DNA of 24,574 nucleotides from DAOTZS01 sp034434335 (GCA_034434335.1 DAOTZS010000142.1:1-24574), one strand, 5' to 3'; shown: positions 7,519 to 15,274, numbered from the stretch's first letter. The notes: a model not told the origin generated them from the letters alone. Translations and numbers: made by a program.

Positions 7519-8568
7519 ATGGCCACACCTTCCAACCTGCACCTGACCCAGATCGCCGAGTTCGGCACCAAAGGCAAGCGAGGCAACCTCCTGGGCATCG
7601 AGCCGTACATGCTGGCCTCGGACTATGCCTCGGCTGAGGCGTTCCACGCGCGCCTCAGCGGCTATCTCAACATAGCCGGGCAGCGCGGGTGGCTGAGCGA
7701 GCAGACCATTGTCGTCTGGCCGGAGTATATTGGCACGTGGCTGGTGGTGGCCGGTGAAGGGGAGAAGGTATGGGGGGCGCCTGCCATCCGTGCTGCTATC
7801 CAGGCCATGTTGCTCAGCCACCCACTGCGCTTCGCCAGGGCGTATCTGGCCAGCCGAGAGAAAGATAGGGTGGTGGCCAGCATCTTTCGCCTCAAGGCGC
7901 CGGCCATGGCCGGTGCCTACCATGCCGTTTTCGCGCGCCTGGCCCGGGAATACCGCGTGACGATGGTCGCCGGCTCGATAGTGTTGCCATCACCAGGGGT
8001 GGAGAACGGGGTAGTAGTGGCGGGGAAGGGGCCGCTCTATAACAGCGCGGCCGTGTACCGGCCGGATGGCCTGGCTCAGGCGCGCCTGGTGCGCAAGGCC
8101 TTCCCCATCCGCGCCGAGCAGTCGTTCACCGCCGCAGCCCCCGTGGCCGAGCTGCCCGTCTTCGACACCCCTGCCGGCCGGCTGGGCGTGCTGATCTGTG
8201 CCGACTCCTGGTATCCGGAACCGTATGCCTGCCTGGCCGCGCAAGGGGTCGAGCTGATCGCCGTGCCCTCGGACGGGGTCACGCCCCAAAAGTGGGCAGG
8301 GCCTTGGGCCGGCTATGACGGATGGCCAGCGCCAGCCGATGTGGATACTCGCGATGTGGGAGTGCTGAGCGAGGCGCAGGCGTGGCGTAAATACGCGCTG
8401 GCGGGCAGGATGGCATCGGCAGGGGCTCGCTGCGGCATCAACGTCTTCTTGCGTGGGGAGCTATGGGACCTGGACGCCCATGCCGGCTGCGCCACACTGG
8501 TCGAAGGCTCGACGGTATACGAAGCGCAGGGCGGAGGCGGTGCAGTGCTCAATCTGTGGCTGAGCTGA
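7519..8568 (+). CDS. Carbon-nitrogen hydrolase (nitrilase superfamily)
   Basis: The protein (349 residues) carries the Glu-Lys-Cys triad expected of the nitrilase/amidase superfamily: Glu69 in VVWPEYIGTW, Lys193 in LVRKAFPIRAEQ and Cys227 in GVLICADSWYPE. Such enzymes hydrolyse nitriles, amides, carbamoyl or N-acyl groups through a cysteine thioester intermediate. No signal peptide or membrane segment is visible, so it is cytoplasmic. It starts 30 bp after the second permease gene on the same strand and is probably the last gene of the transport operon. That hints that the imported compound, or a product from it, carries an amide or N-acyl group. The ribosome binding site is weak. Its family within the superfamily is not clear to me. 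Confidence 0.82.
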   Translation: MATPSNLHLTQIAEFGTKGKRGNLLGIEPYMLASDYASAEAFHARLSGYLNIAGQRGWLSEQTIVVWPEYIGTWLVVAGEGEKVWGAPAIRAAIQAMLLSHPLRFARAYLASREKDRVVASIFRLKAPAMAGAYHAVFARLAREYRVTMVAGSIVLPSPGVENGVVVAGKGPLYNSAAVYRPDGLAQARLVRKAFPIRAEQSFTAAAPVAELPVFDTPAGRLGVLICADSWYPEPYACLAAQGVELIAVPSDGVTPQKWAGPWAGYDGWPAPADVDTRDVGVLSEAQAWRKYALAGRMASAGARCGINVFLRGELWDLDAHAGCATLVEGSTVYEAQGGGGAVLNLWLS

Positions 8569-8579
8569 CCGGCATCCTC

Positions 8580-9281
8580 TCAGCCCAGGCCGGCCAACAA
8601 GAGCGCCTTTTTCACCTCACCGATGGCCTTCGTAATATCAATCTCGCGCGGGCAGGCATCCACGCAGTTGTAGATAGTGCGGCAGCGCCAGACACCATCC
8701 TTGTCGCTCAGGATGGCCAGCCGCACCTGCGCGCCATGATCGCTGTCGTCAAAGATGAAGCGGTGGGCCTGGACGATGGCGGCCGGGCCCAGATAATCTT
8801 CGTTGGCCCAGAAGCTGGGGCACGAGGTGGTGCAGGCCGCGCACAGGATGCACTTGGTCGTGTCGTCGTAGCGCTCGCGCGCCTCGGGGCTTTGCAGGCG
8901 CTCAGTATAGGGCGGCGGATCGTCGTTGATCAGGTACGGCATGATGGCACGATAGTGGGCAAAGAACGGCTCCATGTCCACCGCCAGGTCCTTGATCACC
9001 GGCAGGCCACGCAGCGGCTCCACCACAACCTGATCCCCCACATCTTTGACGAGCACCTTGCAGGCCAGGCGGTTGCGGCCGTTGATCACCATGGCATCGG
9101 AGCCACAGATGCCGTGGGCACAGGAGCGCCGAAAGACCAGGGTGCCGTCCTGATAATCCTTGATCTTCACCAGAAGGTCGAGCACCCGATCGGTGGGTTC
9201 GGCCTCCACAGCATACTCGGCCCAATAAGGCTTGCGATCGCGTTCGGGATTAAAGCGTCGGATCTTGACCCGCACTCTCAT
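8580..9281 (-). CDS. sdhB: Succinate dehydrogenase / fumarate reductase iron-sulfur subunit
   Basis: This 233-residue subunit passes electrons from the flavoprotein to quinone through three clusters. The [2Fe-2S] ligands are Cys54, Cys59, Asp62 and Cys74 (CAHGICGSD...LAC). The Asp at the third position is also found in E. coli SdhB and is not a defect. The [4Fe-4S] motif is CILCAAC (144-150). The [3Fe-4S] ligands are Cys154, Cys200 and Cys206-210 (CRTIYNCVDACP). It is the last gene of the minus-strand cluster, 14 bp after sdhA, with GGGGCAG ahead of the ATG. Its end faces the hydrolase gene across 11 bp, with no terminator visible between them. Confidence 0.96.
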   Translation of the reverse strand: MRVRVKIRRFNPERDRKPYWAEYAVEAEPTDRVLDLLVKIKDYQDGTLVFRRSCAHGICGSDAMVINGRNRLACKVLVKDVGDQVVVEPLRGLPVIKDLAVDMEPFFAHYRAIMPYLINDDPPPYTERLQSPEARERYDDTTKCILCAACTTSCPSFWANEDYLGPAAIVQAHRFIFDDSDHGAQVRLAILSDKDGVWRCRTIYNCVDACPREIDITKAIGEVKKALLLAGLG

Positions 9282-9295
9282 GGCTGCCCCCTGCG

Positions 9296-11089
9296 CTAAT
9301 AGACCCTCGCCTGAGGCTGATAGAGCCCCAACGTCACCGGCTTATAGTCCAACACGATCTGGCCATCATCGCGGCGGAAGGCGAGGGAGTGCTTCAGCCA
9401 GTTCTGGTCGTCCCGCCGGGGATAGTCCTCGCGCGCGTGCGCGCCCCGGCTCTCCTTCCGGGCCAGGGCTGCCACCGCCGTCACCTCTGCCAGGTCCAAC
9501 AGGCAGCCGAGTTCCCAGGCTTCGAGCAGTTCTGTGTTCCAGCGTCTGCCCTTGTCCATAATGGTGATATGGCGGTAGCGCTCCTTAAGTTCCCGCAGCC
9601 GGACCACTGCCTCGGAGAGCAGTTCTTCGGTGCGGAACACCCCCACGTTGTCCATCATCAGGCTGCGCATCTCGGCCCGGATGTCGGCGGCCGATTCGCC
9701 CCCCTTGTTCGTGCGCAGGCGTTCCAGCTCGTCCCGGGCCGGGCCCTGAGGGTCGGGGGGCAGGGCCGGCCAATCGGCCCCGGCCGCGTAGGCTGCCGCA
9801 TCCTGGCCCGCCCATTTGCCGAACACCAGGATGTCCACCAGCGAATTGGTGCCCAGGCGGTTGGCGCCGTGGACTGAGACGCAGGCCACCTCGCCAGCCG
9901 CGTAGAAACCGGGCATGGGCGTGTTGCGAGCATCCACGACCACCTGGCCGCGGATGTTGGTGGGGATGCCGCCCATGGCGTAGTGGGCTGTCGGCTGCAC
10001 CGGTATCGGCTGCTTCAGAGGATCCACCCCCAGATAGGTGCGGCAGAAGTCCGCGATATCGGGCAGCTTCTGCTGGAGGTATTGAGCCGTTACCCGCCGC
10101 GGGGTGCCATCGGGGTTCTTGACCCCGTCCTTCTCGAAATAGTAGTTGACCGTCTCAGGCCGCACATCCAGGTAGAGGTAGTCCTGGCCATTGATACCCC
10201 GTCCCGCGCGCATCTCCAGGTACATGGCGCGAGAGATGACGTCGCGCGAGGCCAGGTCCTTGGCTGTGGGCGCGTAGTCGTACATGAAGCGGTAGCCGTC
10301 TTTGTTGAGCAGCACCCCTCCCTCCCCGCGCACCCCCTCGGTGATCAGGATGCCCAGCCTGTAGATGCCTGTAGGGTGGAACTGGAAGAACTCCATATCC
10401 TCCAGCGGGATGCCATGCCGATAGGCCACCGCAGCCCCATCGCCGGTGTAGGTGTAGGCATTGGATGTGATCTTCCAGATCCTGCCAAAGCCGCCGGTGG
10501 CGAAGACGGTGGCCTTGGCGTGGAAGGTGTGCAGCTCGCCCGTGTCAATATCCACTGCCACCACGCCGGCCATCTCACCCCGATCGCTCACCAGCATGTC
10601 TATCATCTGAAATTCGTCGAAGAAGACCACGTTGTTCTTGATGCACTGCTGGTAAAGGGTCTGCAGGATCATGTGGCCGGTACGGTCGGCGGCGTGGCAG
10701 GCCCGGCGCACCGGTTGTTTGGTGATATTGTTGGTGTGGCCGCCAAAGGGCCGTTGCGCGATGCGGCCATCAGGGGTGCGGTCGAAGGGCAGGCCCATGT
10801 GCTCCAGCTCATACACCACCCGCGGGGCCTCGAAGCACATCGCCTGCACTGCGTCCTGGTCCGCCAGGTAGTCGGACCCCTTGATGGTGTCGAAGACATG
10901 CCATTCGGGATGGTCCTCTTCCATATTGCCCAGCGCGGCGCCGATGCCACCCTGGGCGGTGCCAGTGTGCGAGCGGGTGGGATACAGCTTGCTGATAACT
11001 GCGGTTTTCGCGCTACGCGAGGCATACAGCGCGGCCATCAATCCCGCGCCCCCTGCTCCCACAACAATCACATCAAAGCGGTGTAACAT
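9296..11089 (-). CDS. sdhA: Succinate dehydrogenase / fumarate reductase flavoprotein subunit
   Basis: The 597-residue subunit oxidises succinate to fumarate. The N-terminus has the FAD-binding VIVVGAGGAGLMAALYA. The motif TRSHTGTAQGG contains His41, the residue that carries covalent 8-alpha-histidyl-FAD. Other family marks are QRPFGGHT, FHPTGIYRLGILITEG, the catalytic-region RGEGGVLLN, and HGANRLGTNSLVDILVFG near the capping domain. The C-terminus (KHSLAFRRDDGQ) is the usual SdhA ending. Direction of physiological use (SDH or fumarate reductase) cannot be read from sequence. Pairing with quinol:cytochrome c oxidoreductase genes in one operon favours succinate oxidation. Confidence 0.97.
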   Translation of the reverse strand: MLHRFDVIVVGAGGAGLMAALYASRSAKTAVISKLYPTRSHTGTAQGGIGAALGNMEEDHPEWHVFDTIKGSDYLADQDAVQAMCFEAPRVVYELEHMGLPFDRTPDGRIAQRPFGGHTNNITKQPVRRACHAADRTGHMILQTLYQQCIKNNVVFFDEFQMIDMLVSDRGEMAGVVAVDIDTGELHTFHAKATVFATGGFGRIWKITSNAYTYTGDGAAVAYRHGIPLEDMEFFQFHPTGIYRLGILITEGVRGEGGVLLNKDGYRFMYDYAPTAKDLASRDVISRAMYLEMRAGRGINGQDYLYLDVRPETVNYYFEKDGVKNPDGTPRRVTAQYLQQKLPDIADFCRTYLGVDPLKQPIPVQPTAHYAMGGIPTNIRGQVVVDARNTPMPGFYAAGEVACVSVHGANRLGTNSLVDILVFGKWAGQDAAAYAAGADWPALPPDPQGPARDELERLRTNKGGESAADIRAEMRSLMMDNVGVFRTEELLSEAVVRLRELKERYRHITIMDKGRRWNTELLEAWELGCLLDLAEVTAVAALARKESRGAHAREDYPRRDDQNWLKHSLAFRRDDGQIVLDYKPVTLGLYQPQARVY

Positions 11090-11116
11090 GCCAGGAACAC
11101 TCCTTCCCCCGCAGGG

Positions 11117-11572
11117 CTAAACCCCCCAGATCAGGTACGCTGCCGCCATCAGCACGAAGAGCCAGAACCCGACCAGCAGAGCCCTCAGCCAGACCAGCAA
11201 CAGCGGCCGGCGGACATAGTCTTCGAGGATCACCCGTACGCCGTTGAGGCCGTGGGTGGCAGCCAGGGTGATCAGCAGGAAGCTGTAGACCTGCCAGAAG
11301 GGGTTCGCGAAGTTGGGGGTCACCTCGACCGAGGTGGACTCCACATGGAAAGAGATGGGGAAAAAGGCCCAGCGCATCTGCGCGCCGGCATCCAGATGAC
11401 CCCGCCCGCCGGCCAGGTTGGCATAAACCAGGTTGAAAGCCCCCATCAGCAGGAACAGCACACCGGTCACCCGGGTGAAAAACCAGGCGTACATTTCAAA
11501 CCCTGGCCGGAGCCGAGACGGAGTCTCAGCGCCAGGCCGCGTCTTATGCAGCGCGTTCATGTAGATCGCCAT
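11117..11572 (-). CDS. sdhD: Succinate dehydrogenase membrane anchor subunit
   Basis: From the ATG at 11572 the protein has 151 residues. A TTG 27 bp upstream is possible, but GGGGGT precedes the ATG and makes it the better start. Three hydrophobic helices are visible: WFFTRVTGVLFLLMGAFNLVYA, FWQVYSFLLITLAATHGLNGV and LLVWLRALLVGFWLFVLMAAAYLIW. The motif THGLNGVRVILEDY carries the His expected to ligate heme b or sit near it and the Arg/Asp-Tyr of the quinone region. It lies between sdhC and sdhA, the usual order. Assignment as D rather than C rests on that order; the two anchors share the HG-NG-R motif. Confidence 0.85.
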   Translation of the reverse strand: MAIYMNALHKTRPGAETPSRLRPGFEMYAWFFTRVTGVLFLLMGAFNLVYANLAGGRGHLDAGAQMRWAFFPISFHVESTSVEVTPNFANPFWQVYSFLLITLAATHGLNGVRVILEDYVRRPLLLVWLRALLVGFWLFVLMAAAYLIWGV

Positions 11573-11611
11573 TGGCACCCCCTGACTGTGATGCGACAAT
11601 TGGAAGCGGCC

Positions 11612-12004
11612 CTATACCTTCACCCCCAGGATGATCAGGATCGCCGGCAGCAGGAACATGGGGAGAAACAGCGCCCATTGCACCCACATGGCCTCGCGGT
11701 TGTAGCGCATCAGTCCCGGCCACATGTCGAGGATGATGATGCGCAGGCCATTGATCCCATGGTAAAGCATGGCAAACAGGATGAAGATCTGCATGGGGAC
11801 AGACTCATAGAAATCGGTCAGTGCGTTGGCAACGGTTCCAGTCACACCCCCTGCAGCATAGAGAAAGAAAGCCGCCACGACATGCATGGAGACAAAGCAG
11901 ACAATGCCCAGCCCGCTGATGCGGTGAAGCAGCCAGGCAACCATCGGCAGCCCGCCGCGATAAGCAAGGGCCTGCAACAGGGTGACACGGGAGAGTTTGC
12001 TCAT
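11612..12004 (-). CDS. sdhC: Succinate dehydrogenase cytochrome b556 subunit
   Basis: The ATG at 12004 is preceded by GAGGGGGAAACC, a clear ribosome binding site, giving 130 residues. The frame stays open further upstream but would overlap the preceding cytochrome gene, so the longer version is rejected. It has three membrane helices, an early WLLHRISGLGIVCFVSMHVVAAFF segment (His ligand and SdhC-like H-R-[IL]-[ST]-G signature), and a second YHGINGLRIIILDMWP motif. It anchors SdhAB to the membrane and helps bind quinone and heme b. It is the first gene of the sdhCDAB block, 31 bp after the respiratory cytochrome fusion gene. Confidence 0.88.
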   Translation of the reverse strand: MSKLSRVTLLQALAYRGGLPMVAWLLHRISGLGIVCFVSMHVVAAFFLYAAGGVTGTVANALTDFYESVPMQIFILFAMLYHGINGLRIIILDMWPGLMRYNREAMWVQWALFLPMFLLPAILIILGVKV

Positions 12005-12035
12005 GGTTTCCCCCTCGGCAGCGACCAGGGCGGCG

Positions 12036-13124
12036 TCAGTTGTCCTGCGCGCCCTGGTTGATCCAACGCTCGATAAGCTGAATCTGGTCCTCCTTGAGAG
12101 GCCGGCTGGGGGGCATGAGGCCGCCGGCCTCGGTCTTAATCCCCCGCAACATCTGGACCAGGATGCTGGCAGCCGCGTCGCCGGGGATGATGACCGGCGC
12201 ATGGTCGCCGCTATGAAGGACTTTGTCGTAATCCGCCACACTATAGCCACCCTTCACGCGCCGGCTATGGCAACTGGCGCAGCGCTTGTCCAGGATCGGT
12301 TTCACGTGCTGGGCAAAGCTGGGGGTTTCGATCAAGGCCAGCTCAGGCCCGGCCTCCTCCTCTTCCGGCGGCACATACCAGGCCTGGATGAAATCCACAA
12401 TGGCCCGGATCTCCTGGTCGGTGAGCTTGCCGCCGTAGGGAAGCCCAAATGCCTGCATGCCCAGGCCGGGCTGGCCAAAGCTGATCACCTGGAAGATGGT
12501 CTCGCGCGAGCGGGTGGCCAGGAAGTCTTCCGAGTTGAGCGGGTCGGTATAGTCGCCCGGCCGGCTGGCGATCTCGGCGCCCTCGCCGTTCTCGCCATGA
12601 CACCCGGCGCAGTGCTCGGCGAAGAGCTTGCCGCCGGCCTCAATGCGGCTGGCCAGGTCGGCGCCCAGGTCAATCGCCTTGGCCTGGGGCGGCGTGGTGA
12701 CCACAGCCTGGATGGAGAGGAGGATCATGGCAACCACGATGACGGACATGACCGCGGTCGCCACAGGCCGGTTCAGCGGATGGCGCTTCGGGCTACGGTC
12801 GAAAAACGGCAGCCCAAACAGGCCGAAGGCGATCAGTATGGCGAGCCCGGTGATGGCTACTCCCTCCAGCCGGCCCGGGAAGTATTTCAGCAACTGAAAA
12901 ACCCACAGAAAATACCACTCGGGCCGGGGGATGTAGGAGGTATCGGCCGGGTTGGCCGGCGGCTCGTTGGGCACGCCCACGAAGATGGCCAGCCCGAGCA
13001 AAAACACGAAGATCATGAGGGAGACGACCGCGTCTTTGGCTACGGTGTCAGGCCAGAAGAGCTCGCCATTCTGTTTTTTCTCTCTGTAGCGCTCCCAATA
13101 GTGCTGCTTTTCTTCCTGGTTCAC
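12036..13124 (-). CDS. qcrC: Cytochrome b subunit IV fused to a two-heme cytochrome c
   Basis: This 362-residue protein starts with GTG after GGGAGTGAGCC. Residues 1-140 match subunit IV, the C-terminal part of cytochrome b: a membrane helix (VVSLMIFVFLLGLAIFVG), the quinol-site PEWY motif at 68-71 within PRPEWYFLWVFQLLKYFPG, and two more helices. Two cytochrome c modules follow outside the membrane. The first has CAGCH at 172-176, with a possible Met ligand in GLGMQAFG (223). The second has CASCH at 282-286, with GGLMPPSRP (337). Bacillus QcrC is a known fusion of subunit IV with a single c-type domain; here there are two heme sites. The protein probably takes the place of cytochrome c1/f and passes electrons to an external acceptor. 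It is 14 bp from the cytochrome b6 gene. Confidence 0.9.
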   Translation of the reverse strand: MNQEEKQHYWERYREKKQNGELFWPDTVAKDAVVSLMIFVFLLGLAIFVGVPNEPPANPADTSYIPRPEWYFLWVFQLLKYFPGRLEGVAITGLAILIAFGLFGLPFFDRSPKRHPLNRPVATAVMSVIVVAMILLSIQAVVTTPPQAKAIDLGADLASRIEAGGKLFAEHCAGCHGENGEGAEIASRPGDYTDPLNSEDFLATRSRETIFQVISFGQPGLGMQAFGLPYGGKLTDQEIRAIVDFIQAWYVPPEEEEAGPELALIETPSFAQHVKPILDKRCASCHSRRVKGGYSVADYDKVLHSGDHAPVIIPGDAAASILVQMLRGIKTEAGGLMPPSRPLKEDQIQLIERWINQGAQDN

Positions 13125-13138
13125 GGCTCACTCCCTGC

Positions 13139-13828
13139 TCACTCATCGCGTTCGGGCGGCGCAGTGATCCCGATCCTGATCACCAGGTAGAGGTGAACGC
13201 CGATCAGAAGCAGAGCGGCCAGCGGCATCCACCAGATGTGCAGGCTGTAGAAACGGGCCAGGGTCACCGCGCCGATCTCCTCGCCCCCGCGCACGATGCG
13301 CAAGAGGAGCGGCCCGATCCCTGGCACTGCACCGACAATGCTCGTGCCCACCGAGCTGGCCCAATAGGCCTTCTGGTTCCAGGGCAACAGGTAACCGCTG
13401 AAGCCGAAGACCAGGGCGATCAGGAGCAACAGCGCGCCCGTGAGCCAGGTCAGCTCGCGCGGGTACTTGTAGGCACCCATGTAGAAGGTGCGCAGCATGT
13501 GTAGAAAGACAGTGATAATCAGCAACGTGGCCCCCCAATGGTGCAGCCCACGGATGAGCCAGCCAAAGGCCACTTCATTCATGATGTACTGGATGCTATC
13601 GTAGGCGTGATCGGGGGTGGGAACGTAATAGATGGTCAGCAGCATGCCCGTGATGCCCTGCAACATGCCCAGGATCAGGGTGGCACTGCCCAGGGTATAG
13701 AACCAGTTTGTCCTGGGCACGGTGCGGGCGAAGACGGTCTTCCAGATCGTCCGCAGCCCGGCGCGCTCGTCCAGCCATTCCAGCATGGCCTGCAGCCGGC
13801 CAGGTTCAGTGATAGGGGTTTCCGCCAC
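13139..13828 (-). CDS. qcrB: Cytochrome b6-type subunit of quinol:cytochrome c oxidoreductase
   Basis: The 229-residue protein has four membrane helices and the four His ligands for two b hemes. Helix B shows HHWGATLLIITVFLH and helix D shows HIWWMPLAALLLIGVH, the latter with 14 residues between the His pair as in b6-type proteins. FSGYLLPWNQKAYWA is the conserved Qo-side loop. It is a short b6-type protein, with the remaining helices supplied by the next gene, as in b6f and Bacillus bc complexes. Translation starts at GTG (13828) only 2 bp after the Rieske stop. Its ribosome binding site GGAGG lies inside the Rieske gene's end, so the two are probably translationally coupled. Confidence 0.95.
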   Translation of the reverse strand: MAETPITEPGRLQAMLEWLDERAGLRTIWKTVFARTVPRTNWFYTLGSATLILGMLQGITGMLLTIYYVPTPDHAYDSIQYIMNEVAFGWLIRGLHHWGATLLIITVFLHMLRTFYMGAYKYPRELTWLTGALLLLIALVFGFSGYLLPWNQKAYWASSVGTSIVGAVPGIGPLLLRIVRGGEEIGAVTLARFYSLHIWWMPLAALLLIGVHLYLVIRIGITAPPERDE

Positions 13829-13830
13829 CG

Positions 13831-14328
13831 TTATGCCTCCAGCAGAATCTGGATCTGGCCGTTTTCAACCTTGACCTGGAACTGGTCCAGCGGCCGCGGC
13901 GGTGGGCCGGCCAGCACCTGGCCATCCAGGCCAAAAAGGCCATCGTGGCAGGGGCAGAAGAAGCCGCCCCGCTCCTCATTCCAGGTGACGCGACAGCTCA
14001 GATGGGTGCAGACGTTGGAAAACACCTTGACATTCTGGCCATCGTGGGTCACCGCATAAGCCACGCCCGTCTGTGTAGATTCGACCCAGCCATCCTTGAT
14101 CTTGCGAGAAAAGGGGAAGCCCGTGGGAACGCCGGGGGTGAGACTTGTCAGGGGGCCCAGGGTAAGCCACTTCTCCGGGTTTTGGCGCTTGAGCCCGGGC
14201 GATACGATGTAGCCGATGGCCGGCAGGCCCACCAGGGTTGCCACAGTGCTGATCACCAGGCCGATAATGCCCGAGAGAAATGTACGCCGGCCGGGCTTCT
14301 CCCCGGGCGAAGATGCCAGGTTGCTCAT
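13831..14328 (-). CDS. qcrA: Rieske iron-sulfur protein of quinol:cytochrome c oxidoreductase
   Basis: The 165-residue protein has a twin-arginine-like N-terminus (PGRRTFLSG) followed by one membrane helix (IIGLVISTVATLVGLPAIGYI), as expected for a Tat-inserted anchored Rieske protein. The [2Fe-2S] ligands are in CTHLSC (Cys107, His109, disulfide Cys112) and CPCHDG (Cys125, disulfide Cys127, His128). It draws the first electron from quinol and moves it to the cytochrome c partner. AGGAG sits 9 bp before the ATG. It is the first gene of the seven-gene respiratory cluster and lies downstream of the promoter at 14658-14687. Confidence 0.95.
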   Translation of the reverse strand: MSNLASSPGEKPGRRTFLSGIIGLVISTVATLVGLPAIGYIVSPGLKRQNPEKWLTLGPLTSLTPGVPTGFPFSRKIKDGWVESTQTGVAYAVTHDGQNVKVFSNVCTHLSCRVTWNEERGGFFCPCHDGLFGLDGQVLAGPPPRPLDQFQVKVENGQIQILLEA

Positions 14329-14370
14329 GCGGGTGATCTCCTATGACGACGAAAGACGAAGGACAAACGA

Positions 14371-14567
14371 AACTATTCAGGCCGATGGAAATCGCCCTCC
14401 CTGGGCACTTCGTGCCAGTTGAGGCGATCCCGCGGATCGCCCCTCCGCCGACACCTTTCATGTGTGCATCACCAAAGAGGTCGGCGAAGGCCGACTACTG
14501 GCCGCAGGCCCCAAAAGGGTGACGCCTCGGGCGAGCCCTCGGCGTGGTCCTTCCAGTCACCGCCTGA
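14371..14567 (-). repeat. Dispersed palindromic repeat, copy B (inverted relative to copy A)
   Basis: Read on the minus strand this segment aligns with 6321-6500 from GCGGTGACTGGAAGG to CGGCCTGAATAGTT. The ends and the GAGGTCGGC-type hairpin region are well conserved, although the left arm of that hairpin has decayed here. The middle differs. Copy A has a GGTGTCGGC hairpin directly before GGCACGAAGTGCC. Copy B carries instead a GGCGATCC-CGC-GGATCGCC hairpin (14423-14441, plus-strand reading). Such exchange of internal stems suggests a modular element. It lies in the leader of the respiratory operon, between its promoter and the Rieske gene. Confidence 0.75.
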
Positions 14568-14657
14568 AAAACGATGGAACAGAGATAACAGCCGCGCCCT
14601 CCATAGCAGGCACCATAGCTTCAGAAGGGCCACCCCGTAAGGCATGCCTCGCGCAAG

Positions 14658-14687
14658 ATTATACCCGCCGAAGCGTCTGCCCGTCAA
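14658..14687 (-). promoter_or_regulatory. Promoter TTGACG-N18-TATAAT for the respiratory operon
   Basis: On the minus strand TTGACG (plus 14682-14687) and TATAAT (plus 14658-14663) are 18 bp apart. The expected transcript starts near 14650 and runs into the Rieske gene at 14328 through a leader of about 320 nt that contains repeat copy B. No other gene stands between, so it probably drives the qcrABC-sdhCDAB cluster. Confidence 0.7.
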
Positions 14688-15153
14688 AATGACCTTCGAA
14701 TAGCTGTTGACGCTCCTGCCCGGACCCCTGTGCCGGGAAGCCAGGGCAGAGATGGCCGGCACGGCAGCCCAGGAGGTCCCGCCGCCGTTATGTCGCATGG
14801 GATTGGCGCGTGGGTACCAGGGGTGGAAGCCAGCCGCCCAAGGCACAGCCACCTGGCAGGGGGTGGCCAGGAAGAGGGTCAGGGTGGCTGCGGAAGCAAC
14901 GTTATACCAGGGACCGCCATGGGGTAGAATCGCGCGGGGAGCACGTGCGGAGGGCTCTGATGCTATCTGAAAGGATCTCAGGTCAGGCCCCCAGCCATCA
15001 GGGTTTGGTTTCGTGCTGACAGTGTCCGGCGACGTTGCCATGGGCAGCGATGAAACAATCTTGGACCCAGGATCCAGGGTCGGCAAAGACGGGTTGGCTG
15101 GCAGAGCCGAAGCGGATGGCAAGGGGTGCCATGCCGTTCGCCAGGCTGGTTTT
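14688..15153. other. Gene-free stretch, about 470 bp
   Basis: No reading frame here has a recognisable product or a proper start. The longest (minus strand, roughly 15194 to 14469) crosses a promoter and runs into repeat copy B, so I do not accept it. On the minus strand TGGTATAAC (plus 14901-14909) looks like an isolated extended -10 without a clear -35. CCCGG...CCGGG near 14719-14739 is a minor hairpin. Nothing else could be supported. Confidence 0.4.
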
Positions 15154-15182
15154 ACTATACCACAGCCCGGCATGCAAGACAA
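15154..15182 (-). promoter_or_regulatory. Possible minus-strand promoter TTGTCT-N17-TATAGT with TGG extension
   Basis: Read on the minus strand, TTGTCT (plus 15177-15182) and TATAGT (plus 15154-15159) are 17 bp apart, and TGG directly precedes the -10. It points towards the respiratory cluster, whose first gene is over 800 bp away. It could add a second, long-leader transcript or make a non-coding RNA. Confidence 0.45.
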
Positions 15183-15245
15183 ACTCACGTCCATCTACAT
15201 GAGGCAGGATCTTTTGGGGCCCCTTTCCAGACGTGCTATACTTGG

Positions 15246-15274
15246 TTGATAGAGAAAGCCGGCCAATCTATTAT
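15246..15274 (+). promoter_or_regulatory. Promoter TTGATA-N17-TATTAT upstream of the two-component system
   Basis: TTGATA (15246-15251) and TATTAT (15269-15274) have ideal 17-bp spacing. The -10 lies between inverted arms AGCCGGCC (15257-15264) and GGCCGGCT (15285-15292), a possible operator or an initial-transcript hairpin. A second, extended -10 candidate, TGCTATACT, sits at 15234-15242. The predicted transcript leads to the response regulator at 15499 with a leader of about 220 nt. Confidence 0.65.

Noticed and set aside
6499..7923. A 474-codon open frame on the minus strand
   Set aside because: It is antisense to the second permease and the hydrolase, low in complexity (Gln/His/Asp-rich) and without a recognisable fold or ribosome binding site.
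8580..9281. Asp in place of a Cys ligand in the SdhB [2Fe-2S] motif as a possible defect
   Set aside because: E. coli SdhB has the same Asp at this place, so it is a known functional variant.
9983..11086. A 367-codon plus-strand frame
   Set aside because: It is the antisense shadow of sdhA, whose family motifs and FAD-binding His are unambiguous.
11612..12250. A longer 212-residue form of SdhC
   Set aside because: The extra N-terminal part is Arg/Ser-rich, overlaps the upstream cytochrome gene and lacks support. The ATG at 12004 has a clear ribosome binding site and the family's normal length.
11982..13190. A 402-codon plus-strand frame
   Set aside because: It is antisense to the subunit IV-cytochrome c gene, with Asp/Gly/His-rich low-complexity sequence and no domain.
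14469..15194. A 241-codon minus-strand frame in the long intergenic region
   Set aside because: It spans a promoter-like site and ends inside repeat copy B. It has no recognisable domain and no good ribosome binding site, and its composition is unlike the neighbours.
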